From an uncultured Christensenellaceae bacterium (GTDB lineage Bacteria; Bacillota; Clostridia; Christensenellales; Pumilibacteraceae), in NCBI GenBank assembly GCA_910587445.1, contig CAJULE010000009.1, positions 49,013 to 65,975 of the forward strand: 16,963 nt of DNA, written 5' to 3'. The notes below the pieces were generated by a model. It was not told where the DNA came from. It was given only the letters and a program-made list of their open reading frames with translations, and ran no database searches. This document shows positions 6,162-12,609 of the stretch, one piece after another (position 1 is the first letter of the stretch; the number at the start of each line of letters is the position of its first letter). The translations under genes were made by a program, and so were the position numbers.

Positions 6162-7511
6162 TTATTCCGTTTTTGTCCGCCTTGCGGGAACGGGCAAAAG
6201 GACGTTTATTCTGAATATGTCGCCTTCGGTGAGCACAGAAACACTGCCGCCGTACTTTTCGGCGACCGTCTTTATGCTTTTGAGTCCGAAGCCGTGATAG
6301 TCCGTGTTAGCCTTCGTCGTGACGGGGAGTCCGTCCTCGCCGAGACGCAGCTCGCCGTCGAAATAGTTTTCCGACATTACCGACACGCAGCCGCTTGCCG
6401 AACGCACATTCAGGCTTACGCACTTCTTGTCGGGATCGTTCACGCGGGAACACGCCTCTATGGCGTTGTCGACGATATTGCCGAACAGCGCGTACAGATC
6501 GCCCTCGGCGACAAAAACGAGCTCCGAGCAGTCCGCCATACAGGAAAGCGAAATGTTCTTGCCGTTGCAGGCAAGGCTCTTTTCCGTGAGAATTATGTCC
6601 ACGACGGCGTTGCCCGTCTTTATGTTTGCGTCGTAGATACAGATCATGTCCTTGATTTCTTCGACAGTCGCATGATCGATCGCGCCGTCGTAATCGTCGA
6701 TACGCTTTTTCAGATCGTGACATTTGATGTTTATGAGGTCTATTTCTTCCTTGCGCATTTCGTACTGCTTCTGCGACTGCATGAGGAGCTTGGAAACCGT
6801 CTCGAGCTCGCTTTTCATGGCCTTGGCTTCGATAATACTGCGTTGAATGTAGAAAACGAGCACACAGCAAAGGCTGTTGTACACGCCTATTATGACGTCA
6901 TAGACAATATTGTAGTCCACCGTTATATAGACGGTGAACGCATTGAGGATTATGTCCACCAAAAGAATCATGGAGGACAAAAGAAGCATATTCATGTTGC
7001 GGATATTCAGATCGCCCGCCCTGCCTATCTTTTTGCCGAGCACGAAGTAGGCTACGCCGTAAACGGCGATGTATATGTCGATATAGGCGAGCGCCGTAAG
7101 CACGGTCTCGTAATTTATTTCGGCAAGATTTATCGGCGCGTCTCCGTACATATCGTTTGCGCTCAAGGTTTCGAACGGCAACAGTCCCAGCCTGAAAAGC
7201 TCGTACGAAAGGTGTTGCGCCGTATAAGCCGTAAGGCAACAAAAAAAGGCGTTCTTGAGCGGAACGTCGTACGAAAAAGCCACCGCACCGAAGGTCGCGG
7301 CAAACAGCACGAGAAACATGAACGACACATACCAGCCGTTGTACTTATCGTCGAAAAGGGGAAACAGCGCGGTAAGCAGATAGCACAAAGCAATTCCGCC
7401 GAGTGCGCGCCAGATAAAGTGCTTGCGCTCTTCGAGCCTGAAAGTAAACAGCCATTCCGCAACGAGCAGTTCGGTCGTAAACAGATATTTGTAAAGTTCC
7501 AAAAGAGTCAT
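6162..7511 (-). CDS. AgrC-like sensor histidine kinase (GHKL, HPK10 type), 449 aa
   Basis: Membrane sensor kinase partnered with the LytTR regulator directly upstream. The N-terminal half (residues 1-225) carries about six membrane helices without a large outer domain, as in AgrC-type peptide sensors. A coiled-coil-like linker (226-260) leads to the phospho-acceptor His265 in IKCHDLKKRI. The GHKL ATPase domain has the N-box GNIVDNAIEA (344-353) and G-box YHGFGLKSI (405-413). This family usually senses secreted peptides, but no AgrB/AgrD-like genes are visible here. It begins one base after the regulator stop, and GGAGGT overlaps that stop region, so translation is likely coupled. No terminator separates it from the GH3 operon, so some read-through is possible. 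Confidence 0.93.
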   Translation of the reverse strand: MTLLELYKYLFTTELLVAEWLFTFRLEERKHFIWRALGGIALCYLLTALFPLFDDKYNGWYVSFMFLVLFAATFGAVAFSYDVPLKNAFFCCLTAYTAQHLSYELFRLGLLPFETLSANDMYGDAPINLAEINYETVLTALAYIDIYIAVYGVAYFVLGKKIGRAGDLNIRNMNMLLLSSMILLVDIILNAFTVYITVDYNIVYDVIIGVYNSLCCVLVFYIQRSIIEAKAMKSELETVSKLLMQSQKQYEMRKEEIDLINIKCHDLKKRIDDYDGAIDHATVEEIKDMICIYDANIKTGNAVVDIILTEKSLACNGKNISLSCMADCSELVFVAEGDLYALFGNIVDNAIEACSRVNDPDKKCVSLNVRSASGCVSVMSENYFDGELRLGEDGLPVTTKANTDYHGFGLKSIKTVAEKYGGSVSVLTEGDIFRINVLLPVPARRTKTE

Positions 7512-7512
7512 A

Positions 7513-8220
7513 TCAACCTCCCGCCCCGAGGAAGTCGTTGAAACTGCGCAAAAACTCCTTTCGTCTCGGCACGGAAATGAGCAGTTTCTCTTTCCCCACC
7601 GTCACGAAGTTTCCGTTTATCTCCGTGACGAACGAAAGGTTCACGAGATAGCACCTGTTGCAAAGCGAAAACGGAAGTCCCTCGAGATTTTCGCAAACGC
7701 TTTTGAGAGTTCCGCTCCCCACCACCGTTTCGGCTGTCGTATGATAGGATATGACGTGCTTCATGACTTCGACGTACATAAGGCGCGAGCAGTCGATAAG
7801 CTTCTTTCCCGCTCTCGTCGGCACCCAGATCTCCCTGCCCCTTTTGGCGTGCAATGCGCCGAGCGCCCTGCGAAGCTTCAAGACGAAATTGCTGTAGACT
7901 ATCGGCTTTACGACAAAATCGAAGGCTCCCACCTCGTAGCCGCCGACCGCATACTGCTTCAAGTTCGTCACGAATATGACCATCGCGCTTTCGTCTGCGT
8001 CGCGAAGCTTTTTCACGGCGTCCATGCCGTTCAGCCCCGGCAGATCTATATCCATGAAGATAATATCGAAACCGCCGCCGTAATTGTTCAAAAAGCTCAC
8101 GGCGCTTCTATAGCCGCTCACTTTAAACTCCGTATCTATGGCAACGCAATAGCGGCGAATGAAAGATTCGAGTTCCCTTGCCGCGCTTTCATCGTCCTCC
8201 ACTATGCAAAAATTCACCAT
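7513..8220 (-). CDS. LytTR-family response regulator (AgrA/LytR-like), 235 aa
   Basis: Receiver domain (about 1-120) with acidic pocket Glu8-Asp9-Asp10, phospho-acceptor Asp57 in IIFMDIDLPG, Thr85 in FVTN and Lys105 in VVKPI. A LytTR DNA-binding domain follows (about 130-232), with the typical NRCYLVNLSFVTEINGN core. It would be phosphorylated by the kinase encoded next and activate genes through paired half-sites about 21 bases apart; such a pair lies before the GH3 operon. CGGAGGG is eight bases before the ATG and a near-consensus promoter precedes it. Confidence 0.95.
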   Translation of the reverse strand: MVNFCIVEDDESAARELESFIRRYCVAIDTEFKVSGYRSAVSFLNNYGGGFDIIFMDIDLPGLNGMDAVKKLRDADESAMVIFVTNLKQYAVGGYEVGAFDFVVKPIVYSNFVLKLRRALGALHAKRGREIWVPTRAGKKLIDCSRLMYVEVMKHVISYHTTAETVVGSGTLKSVCENLEGLPFSLCNRCYLVNLSFVTEINGNFVTVGKEKLLISVPRRKEFLRSFNDFLGAGG

Positions 8221-8256
8221 CGATTTTGCCCTCCGCGATTTTCCTTTGCTTTTATT

Positions 8257-8285
8257 ATTGTATCGCTCTGAGGCGATTTAGTCAA
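8257..8285 (-). promoter_or_regulatory. promoter of the regulator-kinase operon
   Basis: Minus strand -35 TTGACT (8285-8280), 17-base spacer, -10 TACAAT (8262-8257). I see no 21-base-spaced repeat next to it; a single GTTCGTGC-like half-site (ATTCGTGC, 8332-8325) lies about 40 bases upstream of the -35. Confidence 0.75.
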
Positions 8286-8383
8286 TATTCGCGAGCACCC
8301 GTCGCATATTCTGCCGTTTGAAACGCACGAATCGCAAACAAGGCGGCTAACATTTTCGCGCGTACGCCTCCGCATACCGACCA

Positions 8384-8412
8384 TCCGAAAAAATCGACCG
8401 TGCGTCCGAAAA
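8384..8412 (+). promoter_or_regulatory. predicted LytTR operator upstream of LytTR-DUF3021
   Basis: TCCGAAAA occurs at 8384-8391 and 8405-8412, again exactly 21 bases start to start, and three bases before the -35. The reverse complement TTTTCGGA shares the TTCG core with the GH3 site but differs elsewhere, suggesting a separate operator for the LytTR protein encoded just downstream. Confidence 0.55.
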
Positions 8413-8415
8413 GTA

Positions 8416-8444
8416 TTGAAATCGGTTTCGGGATAGTATATAAT
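8416..8444 (+). promoter_or_regulatory. promoter of the LytTR-DUF3021 operon
   Basis: -35 TTGAAA (8416-8421), 17-base spacer, -10 TATAAT (8439-8444). The predicted transcript starts near 8451, 23 bases before the ATG. Confidence 0.8.
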
Positions 8445-8473
8445 GTGAGTGAAGAAACACGCGAGGTGCCGCA

Positions 8474-8911
8474 ATGAAGGTAGAAATCAAAATCGAAAAG
8501 GACTGCGTCGAGCCGAAGATAATAGTCGTTACCGACAAGATGACCGAGGAGCTTTCGAACGCCGTCAAGTACATCACGCAAAACTCCGCGCAGGTCATTA
8601 TCGGATATAAGGACGATACGGCGGAAATTCTCGACAGATCCGACATAGTGCGCATTTACTCGGCGAACAAGCACGTTTACGCCGTCAAGGGCAACACCGA
8701 ATACAGGCTCGGGCTTGCGCTGTACAAGTTGGAAGAGATGCTCGACGGCAATTTCGTCAGAATTTCCAACTCGGAAATAGTAAATCTGAAGCACGTCAAA
8801 AAGCTTGGACTGAGCCTTGCGGGGACGATATGTATTTCGCTTTCGAACAAGGACGTCACTTACGCTTCTCGGCGGTATATTTCGAAAATAAAACAAATTT
8901 TGGGTATTTGA
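8474..8911 (+). CDS. LytTR DNA-binding domain protein, 145 aa
   Basis: Stand-alone LytTR transcription factor without a receiver domain. The DNA-binding domain covers about residues 55-145, with FVRISNSEIVNLKHVKKL (94-111) and the C-terminal ASRRYISKIKQILGI, both hallmarks of the group paired with DUF3021. These pairs are usually self-regulating: the membrane partner is thought to hold or control the LytTR protein. The gene is divergent from the two-component operon and has its own promoter with upstream direct repeats. GAGGTG is five bases before the ATG. Its stop overlaps the ribosome binding site of the next gene. Confidence 0.93.
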   Translation: MKVEIKIEKDCVEPKIIVVTDKMTEELSNAVKYITQNSAQVIIGYKDDTAEILDRSDIVRIYSANKHVYAVKGNTEYRLGLALYKLEEMLDGNFVRISNSEIVNLKHVKKLGLSLAGTICISLSNKDVTYASRRYISKIKQILGI

Positions 8912-8920
8912 GGTGATAAT

Positions 8921-9391
8921 ATGAAAAAGAAGATTTTATTGCGCTGTCTTATAGGCGCGCCCATCGGACTTACGATAAGCACCGTGATAACCGTGATCAT
9001 ATCGCTTTGCACGGGTCACGGAGACTTCTATCCCGCCCCGCACGAACTCATAGAGCTATGCGGCAGCGAAATAGCCGCCGTCTCGGTTCAGACCGTCTGT
9101 TCGTTCTTGTACGGAGCGGCGTTCGGCGGAGCGTCCGTAATATGGGAGCTTGAAAATTGGAGTCTGCTCAGACAGACCCTCGTGCACCTCGTGATCGTGT
9201 GCGTCTCGTCCTTTCCCATGGCGTTTTTCATGTATTGGATTCCGCACTACTTCTGGGGCGCGCTCGGCTATATAGGAGCGTTTATCGCGATATATGCGAT
9301 AATCTGGCTGTCGATGTATCTCTCCATAAAAGCCAAAATAAAAAAGATAAACAACGGTCTTTCCGCAAAAGAAAAAACCGAAAATCGTTAG
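8921..9391 (+). CDS. DUF3021 membrane protein, 156 aa
   Basis: Four predicted membrane helices (about residues 8-30, 50-72, 85-106 and 112-134) and a basic, charged C-terminal tail (IKAKIKKINNG onward). The arrangement directly after a LytTR protein, nine bases apart with GAGGTG overlapping the upstream stop, matches the widespread LytTR-DUF3021 module. The likely role is membrane control of the LytTR partner; the signal is unknown. The last codons lie inside a terminator hairpin that serves the opposite strand. Confidence 0.9.
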   Translation: MKKKILLRCLIGAPIGLTISTVITVIISLCTGHGDFYPAPHELIELCGSEIAAVSVQTVCSFLYGAAFGGASVIWELENWSLLRQTLVHLVIVCVSSFPMAFFMYWIPHYFWGALGYIGAFIAIYAIIWLSMYLSIKAKIKKINNGLSAKEKTENR

Positions 9392-9406
9392 GTTCGATCT
9401 CGGTTT
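9372..9406 (-). terminator. terminator of the ZIP transporter, overlapping DUF3021
   Basis: On the minus strand AAACCGA (9406-9400) pairs with TCGGTTT (9381-9375), followed by T-rich sequence TTTTTTCTTTT. It lies 35-70 bases past the ZIP stop and within the 3' end of the convergent DUF3021 gene (stop at 9391). Confidence 0.65.
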
Positions 9407-9440
9407 CAAAGAAAATCATTTCAAACCGCTTACGCGTCTT

Positions 9441-10301
9441 TTAAAACATGACGAGCAGAAAGCCCGCAAGCACGCCCACAAAAAGCGCAAGCGCGGGAAG
9501 CTTGCTCTTCCACATGAGAATGGACTCGGGAAGAAGCTCGCCGAACACTACGTAGAGCATGGCTCCGCTCGCAAAGCCGAGGGACAACACGAGCATCATC
9601 TCGTTTATGCCGCCGAGCGCAAAGCCCAAGAGAGCGCCCAAAACGGTCGGAAGCCCCGAAAGCGCCGTAAGGCTCACGGCTTTGACCTTTCCCATTCCGC
9701 CCGAAATGAGCGGCACGGAGACCGCCATTCCCTCGGGAATATTGTGAAGCCCTATGACAATCGCCATAATGAAACCGCTGCTCGAGAAAAGACTCGCGAT
9801 AAGATCGTTTTCGACCGCATAGGACGCGCCTATGACCATGCCTTCGGGGACGTTGTGAAGAGCTATGGCTATCATCATGACGAGACCAGCCACGAAAAGA
9901 TTTGTATTCGCTTTCTTATGCGAGGCAAGGTGATCGGAATGGATAAGCTCGTCCAAATCGTCCGCCGTCGTCGGGTGGTTCTTGTCGATATGAACGACTT
10001 CGTGATTCGTCGCCCTGTCTATAATGTAATTAAGAAGATAGACGACCGCATATCCGACCGCCGTCGCCGCAACGACTATGACGGGCGTATATGACGGGAG
10101 CGCGCCCGAATTCATGAGATCTATCGGCTCGCGCATGAGATCGAAACACACGACGGCAAGCATTATGCCAGCCGCGAACGACAAAAGTATACTTACTATT
10201 TTGTTTGAATCGCGTTTTAAAAGCGCGCCTACTACGCCGCCCAGCCCCGTGCCGACCACGCCGGAAATAAAAGTTACGACTATGATTGCCAAATATTCCA
10301 T
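9441..10301 (-). CDS. ZIP-family metal transporter, 286 aa
   Basis: Divalent metal uptake permease (zinc/iron class) of the inner membrane, with about eight helices. Signature HNVPEG (149-154) and HNIPEG (186-191) form the metal site in the central helices. FGELLPE (253-259) is also typical of the family. A histidine-rich cytoplasmic loop (H100, H104, H109, H121, H124, H128) lies between the third and fourth helices. I start at the ATG at 10301 (MEYLAIIVV), which gives the normal family length. The 50 residues available upstream are basic, do not look membrane-like, and would overlap the promoter. The ribosome binding site is weak (GGGA, nine bases away). A 7-base-pair hairpin lies in the leader. 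Confidence 0.92.
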   Translation of the reverse strand: MEYLAIIVVTFISGVVGTGLGGVVGALLKRDSNKIVSILLSFAAGIMLAVVCFDLMREPIDLMNSGALPSYTPVIVVAATAVGYAVVYLLNYIIDRATNHEVVHIDKNHPTTADDLDELIHSDHLASHKKANTNLFVAGLVMMIAIALHNVPEGMVIGASYAVENDLIASLFSSSGFIMAIVIGLHNIPEGMAVSVPLISGGMGKVKAVSLTALSGLPTVLGALLGFALGGINEMMLVLSLGFASGAMLYVVFGELLPESILMWKSKLPALALFVGVLAGFLLVMF

Positions 10302-10327
10302 CTGCGTATTTCCCGTCCGTATTTGTC

Positions 10328-10354
10328 CGCGGCAAGTAAAGCCGACCTGCCGCG
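10328..10354 (-). promoter_or_regulatory. hairpin in the 5' leader of the ZIP gene
   Basis: CGCGGCA and TGCCGCG (10354-10348 with 10334-10328 on the minus strand) form a 7-base-pair stem with a 13-base loop, just after the predicted transcription start and 27 bases before the ATG. Its purpose is unknown; no known metal riboswitch is recognised. Confidence 0.45.
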
Positions 10355-10364
10355 ACCTTTTAGG

Positions 10365-10393
10365 ACTATAGCACACTTTTCGGCAAAACACAA
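10365..10393 (-). promoter_or_regulatory. promoter of the ZIP transporter
   Basis: Minus strand -35 TTGTGT (10393-10388), 17-base spacer, -10 TATAGT (10370-10365). The transcript would start near 10358. Confidence 0.6.
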
Positions 10394-10461
10394 GCGCATA
10401 AAGGGGCTTGCGCTCAAATCGTATAATTTTTTTTACAAGCGCCGCATACATATCGTTTTAC

Positions 10462-10490
10462 TTGCCAAAACGACGGCTATGCGATATAAT
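10462..10490 (+). promoter_or_regulatory. promoter placing transcription start at the ATG
   Basis: -35 TTGCCA (10462-10467), 17-base spacer, -10 TATAAT (10485-10490). The ATG of the following gene begins seven bases after the last -10 base, where transcription is expected to start. Confidence 0.75.
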
Positions 10491-10496
10491 TTACGT

Positions 10497-10973
10497 ATGG
10501 AAAACACCGAGTATTTAAACGAAGTATACAGGGCTTTGGACGGGCGCAGAGCCGCCGCAAAAGCCGCCTTAAAGGACTTTTCTCCGAAAAGCGGATACTA
10601 CAACGGTCACTACTACAAAAACGAAAGCGGCGAATACGAAATATCGTACTACCCTATTCCCGTCGTAGAGGTACGCGGACTGTGCGACGCCGAAATCAAC
10701 CTCGAAAACGTCACGGTTTCTACGAAGCTCGAAAAAAAGCGGATTCCGACTTTCGATTTTTCCGCGCTCGAAAACGTATATTTCGAGTGCTTCGGCGTGG
10801 AGGACTATCTTGCCGATCTCTACAGCTCCGACCGTCCTTTAAGCGAGCTTACGGAAAACGTAAAGGACTTTCCCGAGGACGTAATATCATTCTCGTTTAC
10901 GCTTCGAAAGGACGACGAAGCGGGTCTCGTAAAGCTCGTTTCGGCGCTCAAGCAAAACGGTTTCTTTTACTGA
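10497..10973 (+). CDS. hypothetical protein, 158 aa, probably leaderless
   Basis: Unknown soluble, acidic protein beginning MENTEYLNEVYRAL. The middle is aromatic-rich (SGYYNGHYYKNESGEYEISYY, split here by Gly47 and Glu62 neighbourhoods) and followed by alternating beta-like stretches (PIPVVEVRGLCDAEINLENV). No membrane segment or known motif is seen. I chose the ATG at 10497 because nothing upstream in frame looks coding; the six bases before it carry no ribosome binding site, and a consensus -10 ends six bases upstream, implying a leaderless mRNA. The TfoX-N gene follows 14 bases later with a normal AAGGAG and probably shares the transcript. Confidence 0.8.
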   Translation: MENTEYLNEVYRALDGRRAAAKAALKDFSPKSGYYNGHYYKNESGEYEISYYPIPVVEVRGLCDAEINLENVTVSTKLEKKRIPTFDFSALENVYFECFGVEDYLADLYSSDRPLSELTENVKDFPEDVISFSFTLRKDDEAGLVKLVSALKQNGFFY

Positions 10974-10987
10974 TAAGGAGAAAAAAT

Positions 10988-11305
10988 ATGGCTACTTCAC
11001 CCGATTTTATCGAATTTGTCTGCGGACAGCTTAGCTCCCCTTTCGAGCTTTCCTACCGCAAAATGTTCGGCGAATACATGGTCTACGCAAACGGCAAACC
11101 CGTTCTGCTCGTCTGCAACAACACCGTCTACGTCAAAAAGCTCGACGAAATAAAGGAGCTTATGTCGGGCGCGGAAGTGGGCGTTCCCTACGGCGGCGCA
11201 AAGGAACATTACATTCTCGACGTCGAAAACAAGGAGCTTGCACGCGCCGTTCTCGATGTTCTCGAAGCCGTCACACCTCTTCCCAAGAAGAAAAAACAAG
11301 CTTAG
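10988..11305 (+). CDS. TfoX N-terminal domain protein, 105 aa
   Basis: Small protein made of a single TfoX/Sxy N-terminal domain (about residues 5-95), with the typical start FIEFVCGQL, the SYRKMFGEYMVYANGKPV core (22-39) and GVPYGGAKEHYILD. Family members take part in competence regulation in Proteobacteria, but stand-alone N-domains in Firmicutes have no known role. A lysine run PLPKKKKQA ends the protein. AAGGAG is seven bases before the ATG. The stop overlaps the stop of the convergent methyltransferase (shared TTAG), and its terminator lies within that gene. Confidence 0.9.
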   Translation: MATSPDFIEFVCGQLSSPFELSYRKMFGEYMVYANGKPVLLVCNNTVYVKKLDEIKELMSGAEVGVPYGGAKEHYILDVENKELARAVLDVLEAVTPLPKKKKQA

Positions 11306-12138
11306 CCGAGATAGTATTCCATTGTCTTTTCTATCCAGAAATCAAACAGGGTGCGGACAAACGTCCGCTTTTTAAACTTTTTATATACTTCCATGCCGTC
11401 GCCAGCGTCATGGTATATGTCGACAAAAGCCGTGTCGTACTCGCCGTCGCTTAACCCATCGAAAAATTCGTAAGCGTCGGCTTTTATTATGCGCACCTTA
11501 TCTGCGCGCGCAAACTGCGGCAAAACGAACCTTTCGAAAAGACCTATCACGCTTTCGTCGCGCTCGACTACCGTGATGCTTTCCACTTCGTCCTTTTCCG
11601 CGCACATATACGCAAAGTACCCGAGCCCCAGCCCGAATGTAAGCGCTTTGCCGCGGGCACGCGACACGGGCAGTCGCATCGTGTTTATCTCGTTCGGTGT
11701 GACGCTCATCCACATTCTGCCGTTTTCGTATACTGCGGGAAATTCGAAGCTCTCGGCGAAAAAGCCGACCTGCGGCAGAAGCTTTTCTCCTTCGATAAAA
11801 AAATCGTCGAAAACGAAGAGCTCGTACGGAGCATACTCTCCTCTGCCTATCTCCCAATTCCCGAGCGTCTTTTTTTCGAAGCGGATATTTTTATAGTACG
11901 GGTCGGCGCGGTATTCTCGAGCCGAAAGCTCTTTTACTATATGCGGAAAATACTCGCCGAGCAAAACTTCGTCGCGCGTGCCCGTATGAGCCGCGAGAAG
12001 CCTTCGGAAAGCCTGCTCGCGCGTAAGCCCCAAAGATGTGAGCACTTCTATCTGCGCGCCGTCTATCGTGCGCTCTCCGAAGTTCAGATAGTCGCTTAAA
12101 AGCGCGAGCAATTTGCCGTTCGATTCCTCGTAATCCAC
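11302..12138 (-). CDS. spermidine synthase-like SAM-dependent methyltransferase fold protein, 278 aa
   Basis: Class I methyltransferase fold. Motif I is FGLGLGYFA (168-176), the acidic loop is VVERDES (190-196), then IIKADAYEFF (217-226) and FVDIYHDAGDG (238-248), a pattern most like spermidine synthases and related enzymes. The N-terminal 150 residues are not the usual spermidine synthase beta domain: there is a helical part (1-80) and a segment with EIGRGEYAPYELFVFDDFFIEG split around residue 110. Polyamine synthesis is therefore not certain. The start is a GTG at 12138 (AGAGGT nine bases upstream). The 3' end overlaps the TfoX gene by four bases and contains a terminator for the other strand. 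Confidence 0.78.
   Translation of the reverse strand: MDYEESNGKLLALLSDYLNFGERTIDGAQIEVLTSLGLTREQAFRRLLAAHTGTRDEVLLGEYFPHIVKELSAREYRADPYYKNIRFEKKTLGNWEIGRGEYAPYELFVFDDFFIEGEKLLPQVGFFAESFEFPAVYENGRMWMSVTPNEINTMRLPVSRARGKALTFGLGLGYFAYMCAEKDEVESITVVERDESVIGLFERFVLPQFARADKVRIIKADAYEFFDGLSDGEYDTAFVDIYHDAGDGMEVYKKFKKRTFVRTLFDFWIEKTMEYYLG
11353..11373 (+). terminator. terminator of the 10497-TfoX transcript, inside the methyltransferase gene
   Basis: Perfect stem GCGGAC/GTCCGC (11353-11358 with 11363-11368), AAAC loop, five T, and another T run soon after. It lies 48 bases past the TfoX stop and codes, on the other strand, for residues near KKRTFVRT of the methyltransferase. Confidence 0.75.
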
Positions 12139-12237
12139 TGCGCGAAAACCTCTCGAAAGTATTTCTTACATATGAATTTTAACACAAAATGCGACAAAAA
12201 GTAAAGCGACTTTCCGAGAGTTTCTCACCCCGTTGCC

Positions 12238-12266
12238 TTGACACGACGAAAGATGTGTGGTAAAAT
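12238..12266 (+). promoter_or_regulatory. promoter of tRNA-Gly
   Basis: Perfect -35 TTGACA (12238-12243), 17-base spacer, -10 TAAAAT (12261-12266) with TG one base upstream (TGGTAAAAT, extended -10). Transcription would start about eight bases before the tRNA. Confidence 0.92.
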
Positions 12267-12280
12267 AGTTATACACACTC

Positions 12281-12355
12281 GCGGAAGTGGCTCAATGGTA
12301 GAGCGTCAGCTTCCCAAGCTGGACGTTGCGGGTTCGAGTCCCGTCTTCCGCTCCA
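12281..12355 (+). tRNA. tRNA-Gly(CCC)
   Basis: 75 bases. Acceptor GCGGAAG (12281-12287) pairs with CTTCCGC (12345-12351), followed by T and encoded CCA (12353-12355). Anticodon stem TCAGC/GCTGG encloses loop TTCCCAA with anticodon CCC at 12313-12315. T-arm GCGGGTTCGAGTCCCGT. The 3' part (12338-12355) is duplicated 165 bases downstream. Confidence 0.95.
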
Positions 12356-12359
12356 ACAT

Positions 12360-12381
12360 AGGTACCCTTTTAAGGGTACCT
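12360..12381 (+). terminator. hairpin directly after tRNA-Gly, weak T tract
   Basis: Perfect 10-base stem AGGTACCCTT/AAGGGTACCT (12360-12369 with 12372-12381), two-base loop, followed by TATTATGTA, not a true T run. It may be a poor terminator or a processing structure, so transcripts may continue into the repeat. Confidence 0.5.
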
Positions 12382-12389
12382 TATTATGT

Positions 12390-12520
12390 ACGGGACTCGA
12401 ACGCCGTGGGGGCGCGAGCGTTCGGAAAACAGCAACGCTGTTTTCAGCGAGCGGACGAGCAATCGTAAGATTGCGATGTCGGTGACTTGCGCAGCAAGGC
12501 ACGTCCCGTCTTCCGCTCCA
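12390..12520 (+). repeat. complete tRNA-3'-end-associated repeat element (copy C)
   Basis: About 131 bases. The left end (12390-12402) is a perfect 13-base inverted copy of the tRNA-Gly T-arm at 12332-12344. The right end (12503-12520, GTCCCGTCTTCCGCTCCA) is a perfect 18-base direct copy of 12338-12355, including CCA. Outermost bases ACGGGAC/GTCCCGT can pair. Between them lie three hairpins: GAAAACAGC/GCTGTTTTC (12425-12445), GCAATC/GATTGC (12459-12474) and CTTGC/GCAAG (12486-12498). No protein is encoded. Copies A and B at the left edge belong to the same family. Confidence 0.85.
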
Positions 12521-12525
12521 AACGG

Positions 12526-12549
12526 AAAATGCCCTTTATGGGCATTTTT
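12526..12549 (+). terminator. terminator after the tRNA-Gly repeat
   Basis: AAAATGCCC (12526-12534) pairs with GGGCATTTT (12540-12548), with a T run at the end. It is the first good terminator after tRNA-Gly and lies beyond the repeat, so the tRNA precursor may include the whole repeat. Confidence 0.8.
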
Positions 12550-12562
12550 GTTATGGTTTTGC

Positions 12563-12568
12563 TATACT
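12563..12568 (+). promoter_or_regulatory. possible extended -10 promoter of the lipoprotein gene
   Basis: TGCTATACT (12560-12568) gives an extended -10; the expected -35 position overlaps the terminator and has no match. Confidence 0.4.
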
Positions 12569-12609
12569 GTAACTGCGATAGACTGTAATTCGACGGAGGA
12601 TTGTTTTCA

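Noticed and set aside
5675..8220. Agr-like quorum sensing locus
   Set aside because: Kinase and regulator fit, but no AgrB protease or AgrD peptide gene is found; the 90-residue protein has no peptide-precursor features.
10302..10451. 50-residue N-terminal extension of the ZIP transporter
   Set aside because: It covers the predicted promoter and leader hairpin, is basic and not conserved-looking; ATG 10301 gives normal family length.
12269..12502. Minus-strand ORF of 77 codons reading SGRRDSNPQRPAWEADALPL
   Set aside because: It is the antisense of tRNA-Gly and of the adjoining repeat; such peptides are a well-known annotation artefact over tRNA genes.
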